A stretch of 64,000 bases of DNA from the NCBI GenBank assembly GCA_003278225.1, contig QCGC01000002.1, forward strand, positions 120,738-184,737, in the 5' to 3' direction. Below, one piece after another: positions 44,311-53,257 of the stretch. The notes beneath the pieces are model-generated. The model was given only the letters and a program-made list of their open reading frames with translations, was not told where the DNA came from and did no database searches. A program made the position numbers and the translations under genes. Origin of the DNA: Prochlorococcus sp. AG-363-P01 (GTDB lineage Bacteria; Cyanobacteriota; Cyanobacteriia; PCC-6307; Cyanobiaceae). The first letter of the stretch is position 1, and the number at the start of each line of letters is the position of its first letter.

Positions 44311-46629
44311 GTGAGCACTAAAGCCAAAACAACTAGTCAAAAATCCGTCTTACTCGATATTGATGGGATGAAATGTGGTGGGTGTGTGCTTTCAGTAGAA
44401 AAAATTTTACTTTCACAGCCAATTATTGAAAAAGCCAGTGTGAATTTAGTGGCACGTACTGCTTGGATTCAACTCACAAATGCTGAGCAATCAATAGATC
44501 CGGTATTAATTGCACTTGCTGATCGAGGGTTTCCTTCAAAGCTCAGATCAGCTGCATCTCATAAAAACACCTCCCAATCAAATGTAAATGCCACTAGTCA
44601 GTGGTGGCGTCAATGGCGTGAATTAGTAATTGCCATATTTCTCCTACTGTTATCAGTCCTTGGGCACCTGGTTGAGGGAGGCAAGTTTGCTCTCCCAATC
44701 CTCGGAACCTTAACCTTCCATGCAGGTCTTGCCACTTTTTCCCTACTAGGACCAGGCTTTTCGATACTTAAAAATGGAGCTAAAGCTGCAATTGCCTCTG
44801 CTCCCAGTATGGATACGCTTATTGGCCTAGGTGTAAGCAGTGCTTACTTAGCAAGTCTTGTTGCATTGATTTGGCCCCAGGTGGGATGGCCTTGTTTTTT
44901 TAATGAACCTGTGATGCTTCTTGGGTTCGTTTTGCTAGGCCGTTTTTTAGAAGAACGTGCCCGTTTCCGAACAGGGCATGCAATTAAAGAATTAGCTGAA
45001 CTACAACCACAAACAGCACGTCTGGTTGTAGCCCCCAACGAAATTCGTGAAGTTAGAGTGGGTTCCCTTCGACCTGGAGAAAAGCTTCAATTGCTCGCAG
45101 GAGATCGCATACCTGTTGATGGAATTGTAATTGAAGGTAATTCTGCAGTAGATATTTCGAGTCTTACTGGAGAACCTCTGCCATTAGAGGCCTCACCAGG
45201 AACAGAACTTGTATCTGGCAGCCTAAATCTTGAAGCCAATTTAGTTCTTGAAGTAAAACGGGTTGGTGCTGAAACAGCATTAGCACGCATTATTGGCCTA
45301 GTCGAAGAAGCACAAGCTCGCAAAGCCCCTATTCAAGGACTAGCTGATCGTGTGGCAGGAAGATTTTGTTATGGAGTAGTTGGTCTTTCAGTAGCAACAT
45401 TTCTTTTTTGGTGGCAATTAGGTACCCGATTCTGGCCAGAAGTGCTTTATGCCTCTGGACAAGGTTTGTTAACAGGGCATCAACATGGGTTGCACGCTCC
45501 ACTTGGAAGTAATGCAGAAACTCCATTAGGCCTAGCTATTCAGCTAGCAATAGCTGTCCTTGTTGTAGCTTGCCCTTGTGCCTTAGGCCTAGCAACACCA
45601 ACAGTAATTACAGTTGCATCAGGGAAAGCTGCCCGTCAAGGCTGGCTGTTCAGAGGTGGTGATGTAATTGAGATGGCAGCATCCCTAAAGCAAATTGTTT
45701 TTGACAAGACAGGGACACTCACACTTGGGAGACCTTTAGTTGTTGGATATGCAGGAACAAATAATCAAGAGCAAATTTTAAAAATTGCTGCCAGTCTTGA
45801 AGAAAATAGCCGGCATCCTCTAGCTCATGCAATCCTTCAAGAAGCTCAACGTAAGAACTTAAATCTAATTACCGCAACAAATACGCGTACATTTCCTGGA
45901 AAAGGTCTGGCTGGGAAGCTTGAAGGATTTGATAAAATTGTTCGTGTAGGTACTCCAGAATGGTTAAAAGAAGAGGGTATTGAGCATAACTTTGACTTAG
46001 CAACAACAGCTTTTAATGGAGAAACAATCGTCGCAGTAGCTCAAGGTAAAGAACTTTTAGGTCTAATCCTTATTGATGACAAAGCCAGAACAAATGTTGA
46101 AATTGCTCTAGAAAAGCTGCGCAAAAATGGATTTTCATTGCATATGTTGAGTGGAGATAGACGTCACGCTGTCCAAAAATTGGGAGAAAAGCTTGGCTTT
46201 GATTCAGATCAACTTGCCTGGCAACTTCTTCCAGATCAAAAGCTCAGAAAGTTAAAAGCTCTAAAAAAGAATGGTCCTGTTGCAATGGTCGGGGACGGCA
46301 TCAATGATGCACCTGCTCTTGCAGCCTCTGATCTAGGAATTGCGATAGGTACAGGAACTCAAATAGCTCAAGATTCTGCCGATCTTGTTTTACTAGGGGA
46401 TCGTATCGAAAGTTTACCGGAAACCTTTTTACTTGCACGTAAAGCTATGGCCAAAATAAAGCAAAATCTCTTTTGGGCATTTGGCTATAACTTAATCGCA
46501 TTACCAATAGCAGCTGGCGCACTATTACCTAGTAATGGATTACTTCTATCGCCTCCAATTGCAGCTCTTTTGATGGCTTTAAGTTCAATCACAGTCGTCC
46601 TAAATGCTTTAGCTTTACGAACAACATGA
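44311..46629 (+). CDS. P1B-type copper-translocating ATPase with N-terminal HMA domain (GTG start)
   Basis: GMKCGGC metal site, VVACPCALGLATP, DKTGTLTLG, MVGDGINDAPALAASDLGIAIGTG. Confidence 0.95.
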   Translation: MSTKAKTTSQKSVLLDIDGMKCGGCVLSVEKILLSQPIIEKASVNLVARTAWIQLTNAEQSIDPVLIALADRGFPSKLRSAASHKNTSQSNVNATSQWWRQWRELVIAIFLLLLSVLGHLVEGGKFALPILGTLTFHAGLATFSLLGPGFSILKNGAKAAIASAPSMDTLIGLGVSSAYLASLVALIWPQVGWPCFFNEPVMLLGFVLLGRFLEERARFRTGHAIKELAELQPQTARLVVAPNEIREVRVGSLRPGEKLQLLAGDRIPVDGIVIEGNSAVDISSLTGEPLPLEASPGTELVSGSLNLEANLVLEVKRVGAETALARIIGLVEEAQARKAPIQGLADRVAGRFCYGVVGLSVATFLFWWQLGTRFWPEVLYASGQGLLTGHQHGLHAPLGSNAETPLGLAIQLAIAVLVVACPCALGLATPTVITVASGKAARQGWLFRGGDVIEMAASLKQIVFDKTGTLTLGRPLVVGYAGTNNQEQILKIAASLEENSRHPLAHAILQEAQRKNLNLITATNTRTFPGKGLAGKLEGFDKIVRVGTPEWLKEEGIEHNFDLATTAFNGETIVAVAQGKELLGLILIDDKARTNVEIALEKLRKNGFSLHMLSGDRRHAVQKLGEKLGFDSDQLAWQLLPDQKLRKLKALKKNGPVAMVGDGINDAPALAASDLGIAIGTGTQIAQDSADLVLLGDRIESLPETFLLARKAMAKIKQNLFWAFGYNLIALPIAAGALLPSNGLLLSPPIAALLMALSSITVVLNALALRTT

Positions 46630-47267
46630 AAGGGCACTTCTTCGTTTTTGAAGGCATAGATGGGTGTGGAAAAACCACCCAAATCAATGAGTTAAAAAAC
46701 TGGTTACCTAAAAGCGGATTAATGCCAAAAGGCACAAACTTGCATATCACACGTGAACCAGGAGGCACATCCCTAGGAGATGAGCTGAGAGAACTATTAC
46801 TTCATCCACCCGCAGATACTTCTCCTGAACCAATAACTGAATTGCTTATGTATGCTGCCGATCGGGCACAACATGTCTCAGAAATCATAAAGCCAGCGCT
46901 TCAAAAAGGGGACTGGGTAATTAGTGACCGTTTTAGTGGGTCCACCATCGCCTACCAAGGTTATGGAAGGGGTCTTAATATGCAATTAATTCATCAACTC
47001 GAAGTAATCGCTACCCAAGAAGTTGTTCCAGATATAACTTTTTGGTTAGATATATCAGTACAAAAAAGTTATACTAGAAGGGAAGAAACAATTCAAGACC
47101 GTATAGAAGCAGAGGGTGCCGACTTTTTAAGGAGAGTATCTAAAGGTTTTGAGGAAACTGCTAAAGTACGTAATTGGATAAGAGTCTCAGCAGAATTTAA
47201 AAAAGATTTAATTCACAAAAATATCCAGGAAACACTCTTTAAATATCTCACCATTACAAAGAAATAG
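46626..47267 (+). CDS. tmk: thymidylate kinase
   Basis: FFVFEGIDGCGKTTQI, TREPGGTSLGDELRELLL; ATGA overlap with upstream ATPase gene. Confidence 0.97.
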   Translation: MKGHFFVFEGIDGCGKTTQINELKNWLPKSGLMPKGTNLHITREPGGTSLGDELRELLLHPPADTSPEPITELLMYAADRAQHVSEIIKPALQKGDWVISDRFSGSTIAYQGYGRGLNMQLIHQLEVIATQEVVPDITFWLDISVQKSYTRREETIQDRIEAEGADFLRRVSKGFEETAKVRNWIRVSAEFKKDLIHKNIQETLFKYLTITKK

Positions 47268-48248
47268 ATGTTGGAAATAGAATCCAATGAAGTCTTTAAG
47301 GATGTAATAGGGCAGGAATTAGCAATTTCACTGTTAAGTGCAACACTAAAACACAAAAGAATTGCGCCTGCTTATCTGTTCACGGGATCTGATGGTGTTG
47401 GACGACGACTTACGACAAAACGATTTCTTGAAGCCCTAATTACAGGAGGGTTTTCAGTATCACGCGAACGCCAGCGAATAGAGGGATTGAATCATCCAGA
47501 TCTGACGTGGGTTGAACCAACTTATATACACCAAGGGAAATTAATTCCACAATCAATAGCAGACCAAGCAGTAATTAATAAAAAAGTTTCTCCTCAAATT
47601 AGATTAGATCAAATCAAGGAATTAACATCATTTCTTATCAACCAACCGATTGAAGCAAGCTTAAGTATGGCAGTAATTGAAGATGCAGAAAAAATGAATG
47701 AAGCTGCTGCAAATGCTCTACTAAAAACACTTGAAGAGCCAAAAAGTGGATTATTAATTTTAATTAGTAAAAGGCCTGAAAGGTTAATTCCAACAATTCT
47801 TTCACGGTGTCAAGTAATCCCTTTCAAGACACTTAAATCAGATGATATAAAAAAAATATTTTCTAAAATCCAATCAACTCAAAAGATAGATTTATCTATT
47901 GGATTTGATCAGAAAGAATTATTCATGCTTTCCAATGGTTCGCCTGGAGCATTAATAGAGAATATAAATACTTGGAAAGAACTTCCCGACAAACTTTTGT
48001 CTCGGATGCAAAAACTCCCTAAGCAATCTATAGATGCTTTAGCACTGGCAAAGGATTTAACAGAAACTATTGATGGAGAACAACAGATATGGTTAATCAG
48101 CTGGCTTGAGATTAACCTATGGAATAAATCTCATAATTCAAAAGAGATTAAAATACTAGAGAATCTTCACTCACAACTAATATCTTTCGTACAGCCTCGG
48201 CTTGCATGGGAAATTGCTTTACTAAAGCTTTCTGAACTTCAAAATTAG
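47268..48248 (+). CDS. holB: DNA polymerase III delta' subunit
   Basis: [55 protein letters not shown]. Confidence 0.9.
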   Translation: MLEIESNEVFKDVIGQELAISLLSATLKHKRIAPAYLFTGSDGVGRRLTTKRFLEALITGGFSVSRERQRIEGLNHPDLTWVEPTYIHQGKLIPQSIADQAVINKKVSPQIRLDQIKELTSFLINQPIEASLSMAVIEDAEKMNEAAANALLKTLEEPKSGLLILISKRPERLIPTILSRCQVIPFKTLKSDDIKKIFSKIQSTQKIDLSIGFDQKELFMLSNGSPGALIENINTWKELPDKLLSRMQKLPKQSIDALALAKDLTETIDGEQQIWLISWLEINLWNKSHNSKEIKILENLHSQLISFVQPRLAWEIALLKLSELQN

Positions 48249-49048
48249 GCACTCGCTCGCTCAGGTTCTTCATGATTGACTTCTACGTGGCGTTCTTCCC
48301 TCGCTTGAGCAAGTACATCTTGAAGAATTTCAATCTGACCACCAGTAGGAAGCTCAAGACAATATCCCGCACCATAAACAGTTTTAATAAAACGAGGCTT
48401 ACGAGGATCAGGCTCTAACTTTGTACGCAAATGCCGAACATGAACGCGAATTGTTTCAATGTCATCATCAGGCTCATATCCCCAAACCTCTTTCAATATC
48501 AATGAAGGAGCTACCGTTTGACCATGTCTTTGTAACAAGCAATGGAGTAATTCAAATTCCAGGTGCGTTAGCCGTACAGGACGTTCAAACCAAATTGCTT
48601 CAAATCTTTCGGGAACAAGAGTCAAGGGACCATAACTCAAGATTTCTTGTTGACTACTAGTTCCAATAGGAGCTCGATCCGTTCTGCGTAATAGAGCTTT
48701 TATTCTGATCTGCAGTTCTTCAAGATCAAAAGGCTTGGTCAAATAATCATCAGCCCCAGAATTAAATCCACTTACTTTATCTTTAGTGCCACCCAAGGCA
48801 GTCAACATCAGAATTGGAATCCCAGCTGTTCTTTCATCTCTTCGCAGACGTTGGCAAAGAGTTAGTCCATCCACCTTAGGAAGCATCAAATCAAGAACAA
48901 TCAAATCGGGGGAATACTGCAGTGCCAGCGCTTGTCCTTTAATCCCATCCTCCGCTCGCTGCACATCAAACCCACTATGCTGTAGATGACCTGTTACCAG
49001 ATCACGCATGTCTTGGTCATCTTCAATAAGTAAGATGCAAGGCTTCAT
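48245..49048 (-). CDS. rpaA: OmpR-family response regulator RpaA
   Basis: [116 protein letters not shown]. Confidence 0.92.
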   Translation of the reverse strand: MKPCILLIEDDQDMRDLVTGHLQHSGFDVQRAEDGIKGQALALQYSPDLIVLDLMLPKVDGLTLCQRLRRDERTAGIPILMLTALGGTKDKVSGFNSGADDYLTKPFDLEELQIRIKALLRRTDRAPIGTSSQQEILSYGPLTLVPERFEAIWFERPVRLTHLEFELLHCLLQRHGQTVAPSLILKEVWGYEPDDDIETIRVHVRHLRTKLEPDPRKPRFIKTVYGAGYCLELPTGGQIEILQDVLAQAREERHVEVNHEEPERASA

Positions 49049-49288
49049 TAGATTGGAGTAGAAGCGAGGTAAGTAGCCAGACGAATGCTATCACTAGCCC
49101 TTTTAACAGATTCTCTCAAGATTTGTGTTGCAATGCATAATTAGCTTTAATTGCATTACTTTCACAAGATCGGCGATAAAGTGCTCTGTGGCTGGGTTTT
49201 AATGATCTTGACTAGCCAATTCATCATACTCTCTCTTTAGAAAGTCTTCCAAATGAATCCATGGTCTGTTATGGATTGAGTGATTTAA
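49048..49288 (-). pseudogene. Disrupted small gene immediately upstream of rpaA (one in-frame stop and one frameshift)
   Basis: Minus-strand composite [81 protein letters not shown] at 49199-49201, +1 shift near 49117; final stop overlaps rpaA start as TAATG. Confidence 0.6.
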
Positions 49289-49680
49289 TCAATAACAAAA
49301 AACTTGGTAGGAATCAAAAGAAACAAATATTTCTCCTGCTGAAAGAATCGAATTGAGAATCAACCAAATAAAAAGCCAACCAAAGTCCCAAACCCTTTAC
49401 TTAAAAAACTCCCAAACAGATCCCAAATGCTTCTCTTGCCATTTCCAAAACCCAATTCAAAAATACATATTTCTTTGATGTCTTAGTCCTTGCATAAAAT
49501 TACACTATTTCTCTTTGCAGAGGACTGCTACTAAAAAGAAACTCCATATATCAAAAGATTTTGCCAGCATTAAAAATTTAAAATTATTGCTCAATCATTA
49601 GCTTTCGGTTTTCTCTGCCTTCTCTTAATCACACAAACTGCACATATTCAATAGCCTGATCTTCACTGACTCAAAAATCA

Positions 49681-49917
49681 ATGTCCGAAAAAAACAACAC
49701 TGAGAACAACCCTTGTAGCCGCAAGAAAGGAGCAATGCTTGCTTACGGGGTGATCCAATTGAGTACAAGCGTTGTTTCTGCACTATCCCTTGCAGCAATA
49801 GCATTAGGTTTTTGCTCCATGAAGCAAGAAGCCAAGGTCTTCGCCGAATGCGTTGAAGAAATTAGAGAAGGTGGCAAAAGTGCCGCTAATGCAGTTCGTT
49901 TCTGCAATGGCGGTTAA
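49681..49917 (+). CDS. Small single-TM hypothetical protein
   Basis: 78-aa frame MSEKNNTENNPCSRKKGAMLAYGVIQLSTSVVSALSLAAIALGFCSMKQEAKVFAECVEEIREGGKSAANAVRFCNGG; one hydrophobic helix, four Cys; followed by a terminator. Confidence 0.65.
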   Translation: MSEKNNTENNPCSRKKGAMLAYGVIQLSTSVVSALSLAAIALGFCSMKQEAKVFAECVEEIREGGKSAANAVRFCNGG

Positions 49918-50013
49918 TTTGAGCAATTTTGCTTAATGACTATTAGGTCACGGCGTTCCTAGAACAAAAAATGTCAGGGCTCTACTCATAAAAATTTGTC
50001 CTGACCCATAGAG

Positions 50014-50055
50014 AAAGGCACCTTATGTCCCCCCCATTAAAAAGGTGCCTTTCTT
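50014..50055 (+). terminator. Terminator hairpin downstream of the small TM protein gene
   Basis: Perfect 11-bp inverted repeat AAAGGCACCTT ... AAGGTGCCTTT followed by c-tt; smaller GTCAGG/CCTGAC hairpin just upstream. Confidence 0.6.
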
Positions 50056-50262
50056 AATGCAAAAAACTTCCAATCACTCCTTATAGGAACAAGGAGACTA
50101 GGCAAAAGGACTAAGCCGAAAAGTACTTAAACTGACCGATAACCTCGTCCACCTAGAGAGTGATATTAAAAAAACCACTTTTTAAACTAAGAAGAACTAA
50201 CTAAAAAATCAGGTATTCAAAAGCCTGGGAATAAATTGCTTATTCCCTGAATTAGTCATAAC

Positions 50263-50296
50263 AAAAAAGAAGACCCTTGAATTATTCAAAGGCCTT
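50263..50296 (-). terminator. Likely terminator of tRNA-Asn transcript
   Basis: On minus strand AAGGCCTTTGAAT/ATTCAAGGGTCTT pairs over its length (with G-U pairs) and is followed by a T tract (plus-strand aaaaaa 50263-50268). Confidence 0.55.
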
Positions 50297-50311
50297 ATGG
50301 TGTTTCAAAAA

Positions 50312-50383
50312 CTCCCCGGGCGGGATTCGAACCTGCGACCAATCGATTAACAGTCGACCGCTCTACCGCTGAGCTACCGAGGA
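50312..50383 (-). tRNA. tRNA-Asn (anticodon GUU)
   Basis: Minus strand TCCTCGGTAGCTCAGCGGTAGAGCGGTCGACTGTTAATCGATTGGTCGCAGGTTCGAATCCCGCCCGGGGAG folds as a cloverleaf with GTT anticodon. Confidence 0.97.
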
Positions 50384-50405
50384 TTGAACCGGTTGAACCT
50401 AGCCC

Positions 50406-51131
50406 TCACACCCTCCGACCTGCAAGTGCTCTTAAACCTTGCATTAGTAAATCACCAGAAAGCCATGGACCAACTTTGCCATTCTCCATCCTGGCAGCAC
50501 CATCACAATATTTAAGTTCCTCAAGTCTATGAGTAATCCAGAGTGCCGTTACTAGGCGTTTCGGATCCTTACAAAGCCTTTGCACAATTTGTAAAACAGA
50601 CTTTTGACTAAGAGGGTCCAGTAAAGCTGTGGGCTCATCCAATAAAAGTAAGTTGGCATCGCTCACCAAAGCCCCTGCTAAGGCCAAACGTTGTTTCTGC
50701 CCGCCACTTAGTGTATGAATTTGCCTGGTTTCAATACCTTGTAGATCAACCTGCTGAAGAACTTTCTTAATACGTTTCTCTCGCTCATTAAAAGACAGTC
50801 CGCTTGGCAGGCTCAAAGACAAATCACTTCTGCAAGTGGGCAAAAGTAGTTGATGATCAGGGTTTTGAAATACGAGTGAAGGCTTCAATCTGCAATGAAT
50901 TTTGCCACTGTCAGGCTGCAGCATCTTATTAATCAAGCGAAATAAGGTACTTTTGCCACTGCCATTGGATCCAACTATCATCCAAAGGCCTGGACCAGGT
51001 ATAAAAAAACTACAGTGATCGAGAGCCTTTTCACCAGAAGGCCATGTAAAACAGACTTTTTCTAAAATCAGGGCAGAAAATTCTTCCTTATCAAAATCAA
51101 CAAACTTTGAGTCTTGGTTTGAGCCTTGCAT
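50406..51131 (-). CDS. ABC transporter ATP-binding protein (ECF/cobalt-type)
   Basis: VGSNGSGKSTLFRLI Walker A, VFQNPDHQLLLPT, LSGGQKQRLALAGALVSDANLLLLDEPTALLDP. Confidence 0.9.
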   Translation of the reverse strand: MQGSNQDSKFVDFDKEEFSALILEKVCFTWPSGEKALDHCSFFIPGPGLWMIVGSNGSGKSTLFRLINKMLQPDSGKIHCRLKPSLVFQNPDHQLLLPTCRSDLSLSLPSGLSFNEREKRIKKVLQQVDLQGIETRQIHTLSGGQKQRLALAGALVSDANLLLLDEPTALLDPLSQKSVLQIVQRLCKDPKRLVTALWITHRLEELKYCDGAARMENGKVGPWLSGDLLMQGLRALAGRRV

Positions 51132-51134
51132 AAA

Positions 51135-51398
51135 TCAGGCTTCAAAGGAAAATCCAGGACGTTTTGCTCCGCCTGTTGCAGCTGTTTTCTCATAAATCTG
51201 GACAGCCAAAATCTCTTCGACCAAAACTGTCATTTTTTTATCTTCTACTTTTTCACAAGTCAGTTCTAGAAGTCTTGGCTGGCCTCGCTCCATGCACTGA
51301 CGTACTTTGTTGTAAAGAGCATTGGCATCGGCAACCTCTTTGCGCTCTACCGACAAAGGCAACGGGCTGAACTTCAAGGCAAGCTCAATTATGTACAC
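51135..51398 (-). CDS. UPF0367-family conserved protein
   Basis: [85 protein letters not shown]. Confidence 0.85.
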   Translation of the reverse strand: MYIIELALKFSPLPLSVERKEVADANALYNKVRQCMERGQPRLLELTCEKVEDKKMTVLVEEILAVQIYEKTAATGGAKRPGFSFEA

Positions 51399-51571
51399 AA
51401 AAATTTCTTAAAATCAGATCCTAACTAATTGGTTCTAAGAAAGTAGGAGCCATTTCTCTTCTTTTAAAACTCTTTGTGCATACCCCTCAAACTAGTTGAA
51501 TCTCAGCTAATATTTTGATGCTTTGGCAATAGTGATGTGACAAGGTTGGATTAATCATCAAACTTTGTCGA

Positions 51572-51667
51572 ATGCATCATGAGTTGTCTGTATCCAAAAA
51601 GGAGGAGGTGTTCATGATCGAAGGTTGTATGCAAAAGGGTCTACTCATCAAGGAGAATGCCGACTGA
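51572..51667 (+). CDS. Candidate small ORF (31 aa, or 17 aa from internal ATG at 51614)
   Basis: MHHELSVSKKEEVFMIEGCMQKGLLIKENAD*; internal ATG has a strong GGAGGAGGTG Shine-Dalgarno 3 nt upstream; lies in a terminator-bounded unit. Confidence 0.3.
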   Translation: MHHELSVSKKEEVFMIEGCMQKGLLIKENAD

Positions 51668-51720
51668 TTTCGGCACCTAATTGCTTGATCTAACGGTTCC
51701 GAGACACAGTGGACCCGGCA

Positions 51721-51760
51721 AAAGCCCCAGATCTTATTGAAGATCTGGGGCTTTTGTTAT
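51721..51760 (+). terminator. Strong intrinsic terminator
   Basis: Perfect 16-bp stem AAAAGCCCCAGATCTT-attg-AAGATCTGGGGCTTTT, then gttatt. Confidence 0.92.
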
Positions 51761-52013
51761 TTAGGGAAATTGCAAACTGACAACAAATAATGCCTATCTA
51801 ACTTCAAAAATATTCTTGGCTGAATTTCTTTGTTCAACATTTAATTAGAATTAAAAATAAAGCTTTCTTCACTCATAATAGACCTGAAAAAACTTTGCTA
51901 ATCTCTCAGTGATACAGTCATTAGAATTTCTGTCACAGCTGATTGTATAAATTGATTCAAAATAGATAAAAATATAGTGTGCGCAATTTTGCGCTTTCTT
52001 ATGTGAGGATTTC

Positions 52014-53219
52014 ATGAAACTATTCCAGCGCCTGCTGGTTGCTCCTGCTGCTTTGGGCCTAATGGTTCCAATGGCTGCAAATGCTTCCGAGCAAATCAAC
52101 GACTTCAATAGCAACGTAGACTCCATCGAGCAAAGCGTTGACTCTCTCGAAGCCGGAGTTTTTTCAAACCAGCAAACCAAGCTTTCTGGTTCTACTGTCT
52201 TCAACGTTGGTGGTGTTGATGGTGGTTCAGGAAGTGACAAGTCCACAGACGATGAAGCAGTTGTTTTCAACTACGACACAATCATCAATCTGGACAGCAG
52301 CTTCTCAGGAAGTGACCTTCTGAGAACCACACTCCGCGCATCTAACTTCAGTGCAGATGCTCCTTTCGGAAACAACGTTGCTGCTCAAGAAAGAGGATTC
52401 ACTGGTTCAGGGGATAATGTTGTTGTCGACAGAGCTTTCTATCAGTTCCCAATAGGCGAAGATTTCACCGCAACATTCGGTGCAAAGGTTCGTCAGGACG
52501 ACATCCTTGGTGTATGGCCTTCTGATTACCCAAGTGACAGCATCCTTGATGTATTGACATATGCTGGCGCAAATAAAGCCTACCCTCTTACCGTAGGCGC
52601 TGGCGTTGGCATTAGCTACCTGTCAGACAGCGGACGCTGGTCTGCAACTGCATTGGCTATTTCTGAAGAGGGTGACCAAGTTGATGAAGGTATTTGGAAA
52701 GAGAATGCCGATGACGTTTTAACTACACAAGTCGCTTACCTCGGTGACCGTTGGAGAATTGCTCTTGCTAACACTGTTGCTGACGATGGCCAAAACTGGG
52801 GCGAAGGAAGTTCTAATGATCAGTACAACGCCTGGGGCTTAAGTGGTGTTTATCAAATCGATGCAGGTCGTAGACCTACCGATGACATCACCCTGATCCC
52901 ATCTTCCATCAGTGGTGGTATTGGCTGGTCAAACGTTATCGATGAAGATGACAGCCGCGACATCGAAGATTCACGTACCTACTCATTAGGTGTGGTTTGG
53001 ACCGATGCTTTCAGTGAAGGTAATGATTTCGGTATTGCCTGGGGCACTGCTGAAGATCAAATCAACGATGGTGGCTATGACGACCCACATGCATGGGAGA
53101 TCTACTATGCAATGGGTATTAATGACAACATCACCGTAACTCCTGCGTTCTTCCAAGTTCAGAAGGATAGTGAAGACGATCTAAATGGTGTAGTTGTAAA
53201 AACAACCTTCACCTTCTGA
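52014..53219 (+). CDS. Outer membrane porin, cyanobacterial Som-type barrel without SLH domain
   Basis: Signal peptide LLVAPAALGLMVPMAANAS, beta-rich sequence ending in VVVKTTFTF (terminal aromatic), consistent with a porin barrel. Confidence 0.85.
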   Translation: MKLFQRLLVAPAALGLMVPMAANASEQINDFNSNVDSIEQSVDSLEAGVFSNQQTKLSGSTVFNVGGVDGGSGSDKSTDDEAVVFNYDTIINLDSSFSGSDLLRTTLRASNFSADAPFGNNVAAQERGFTGSGDNVVVDRAFYQFPIGEDFTATFGAKVRQDDILGVWPSDYPSDSILDVLTYAGANKAYPLTVGAGVGISYLSDSGRWSATALAISEEGDQVDEGIWKENADDVLTTQVAYLGDRWRIALANTVADDGQNWGEGSSNDQYNAWGLSGVYQIDAGRRPTDDITLIPSSISGGIGWSNVIDEDDSRDIEDSRTYSLGVVWTDAFSEGNDFGIAWGTAEDQINDGGYDDPHAWEIYYAMGINDNITVTPAFFQVQKDSEDDLNGVVVKTTFTF

Positions 53220-53257
53220 TCAAAATCTTGATCCGTTCAGATTCTCTGAACAGGGAA

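Noticed and set aside
48421-48660. Antisense ORF in rpaA (79 aa)
   Set aside because: Mirror of the RpaA winged-helix coding sequence; no supporting signal
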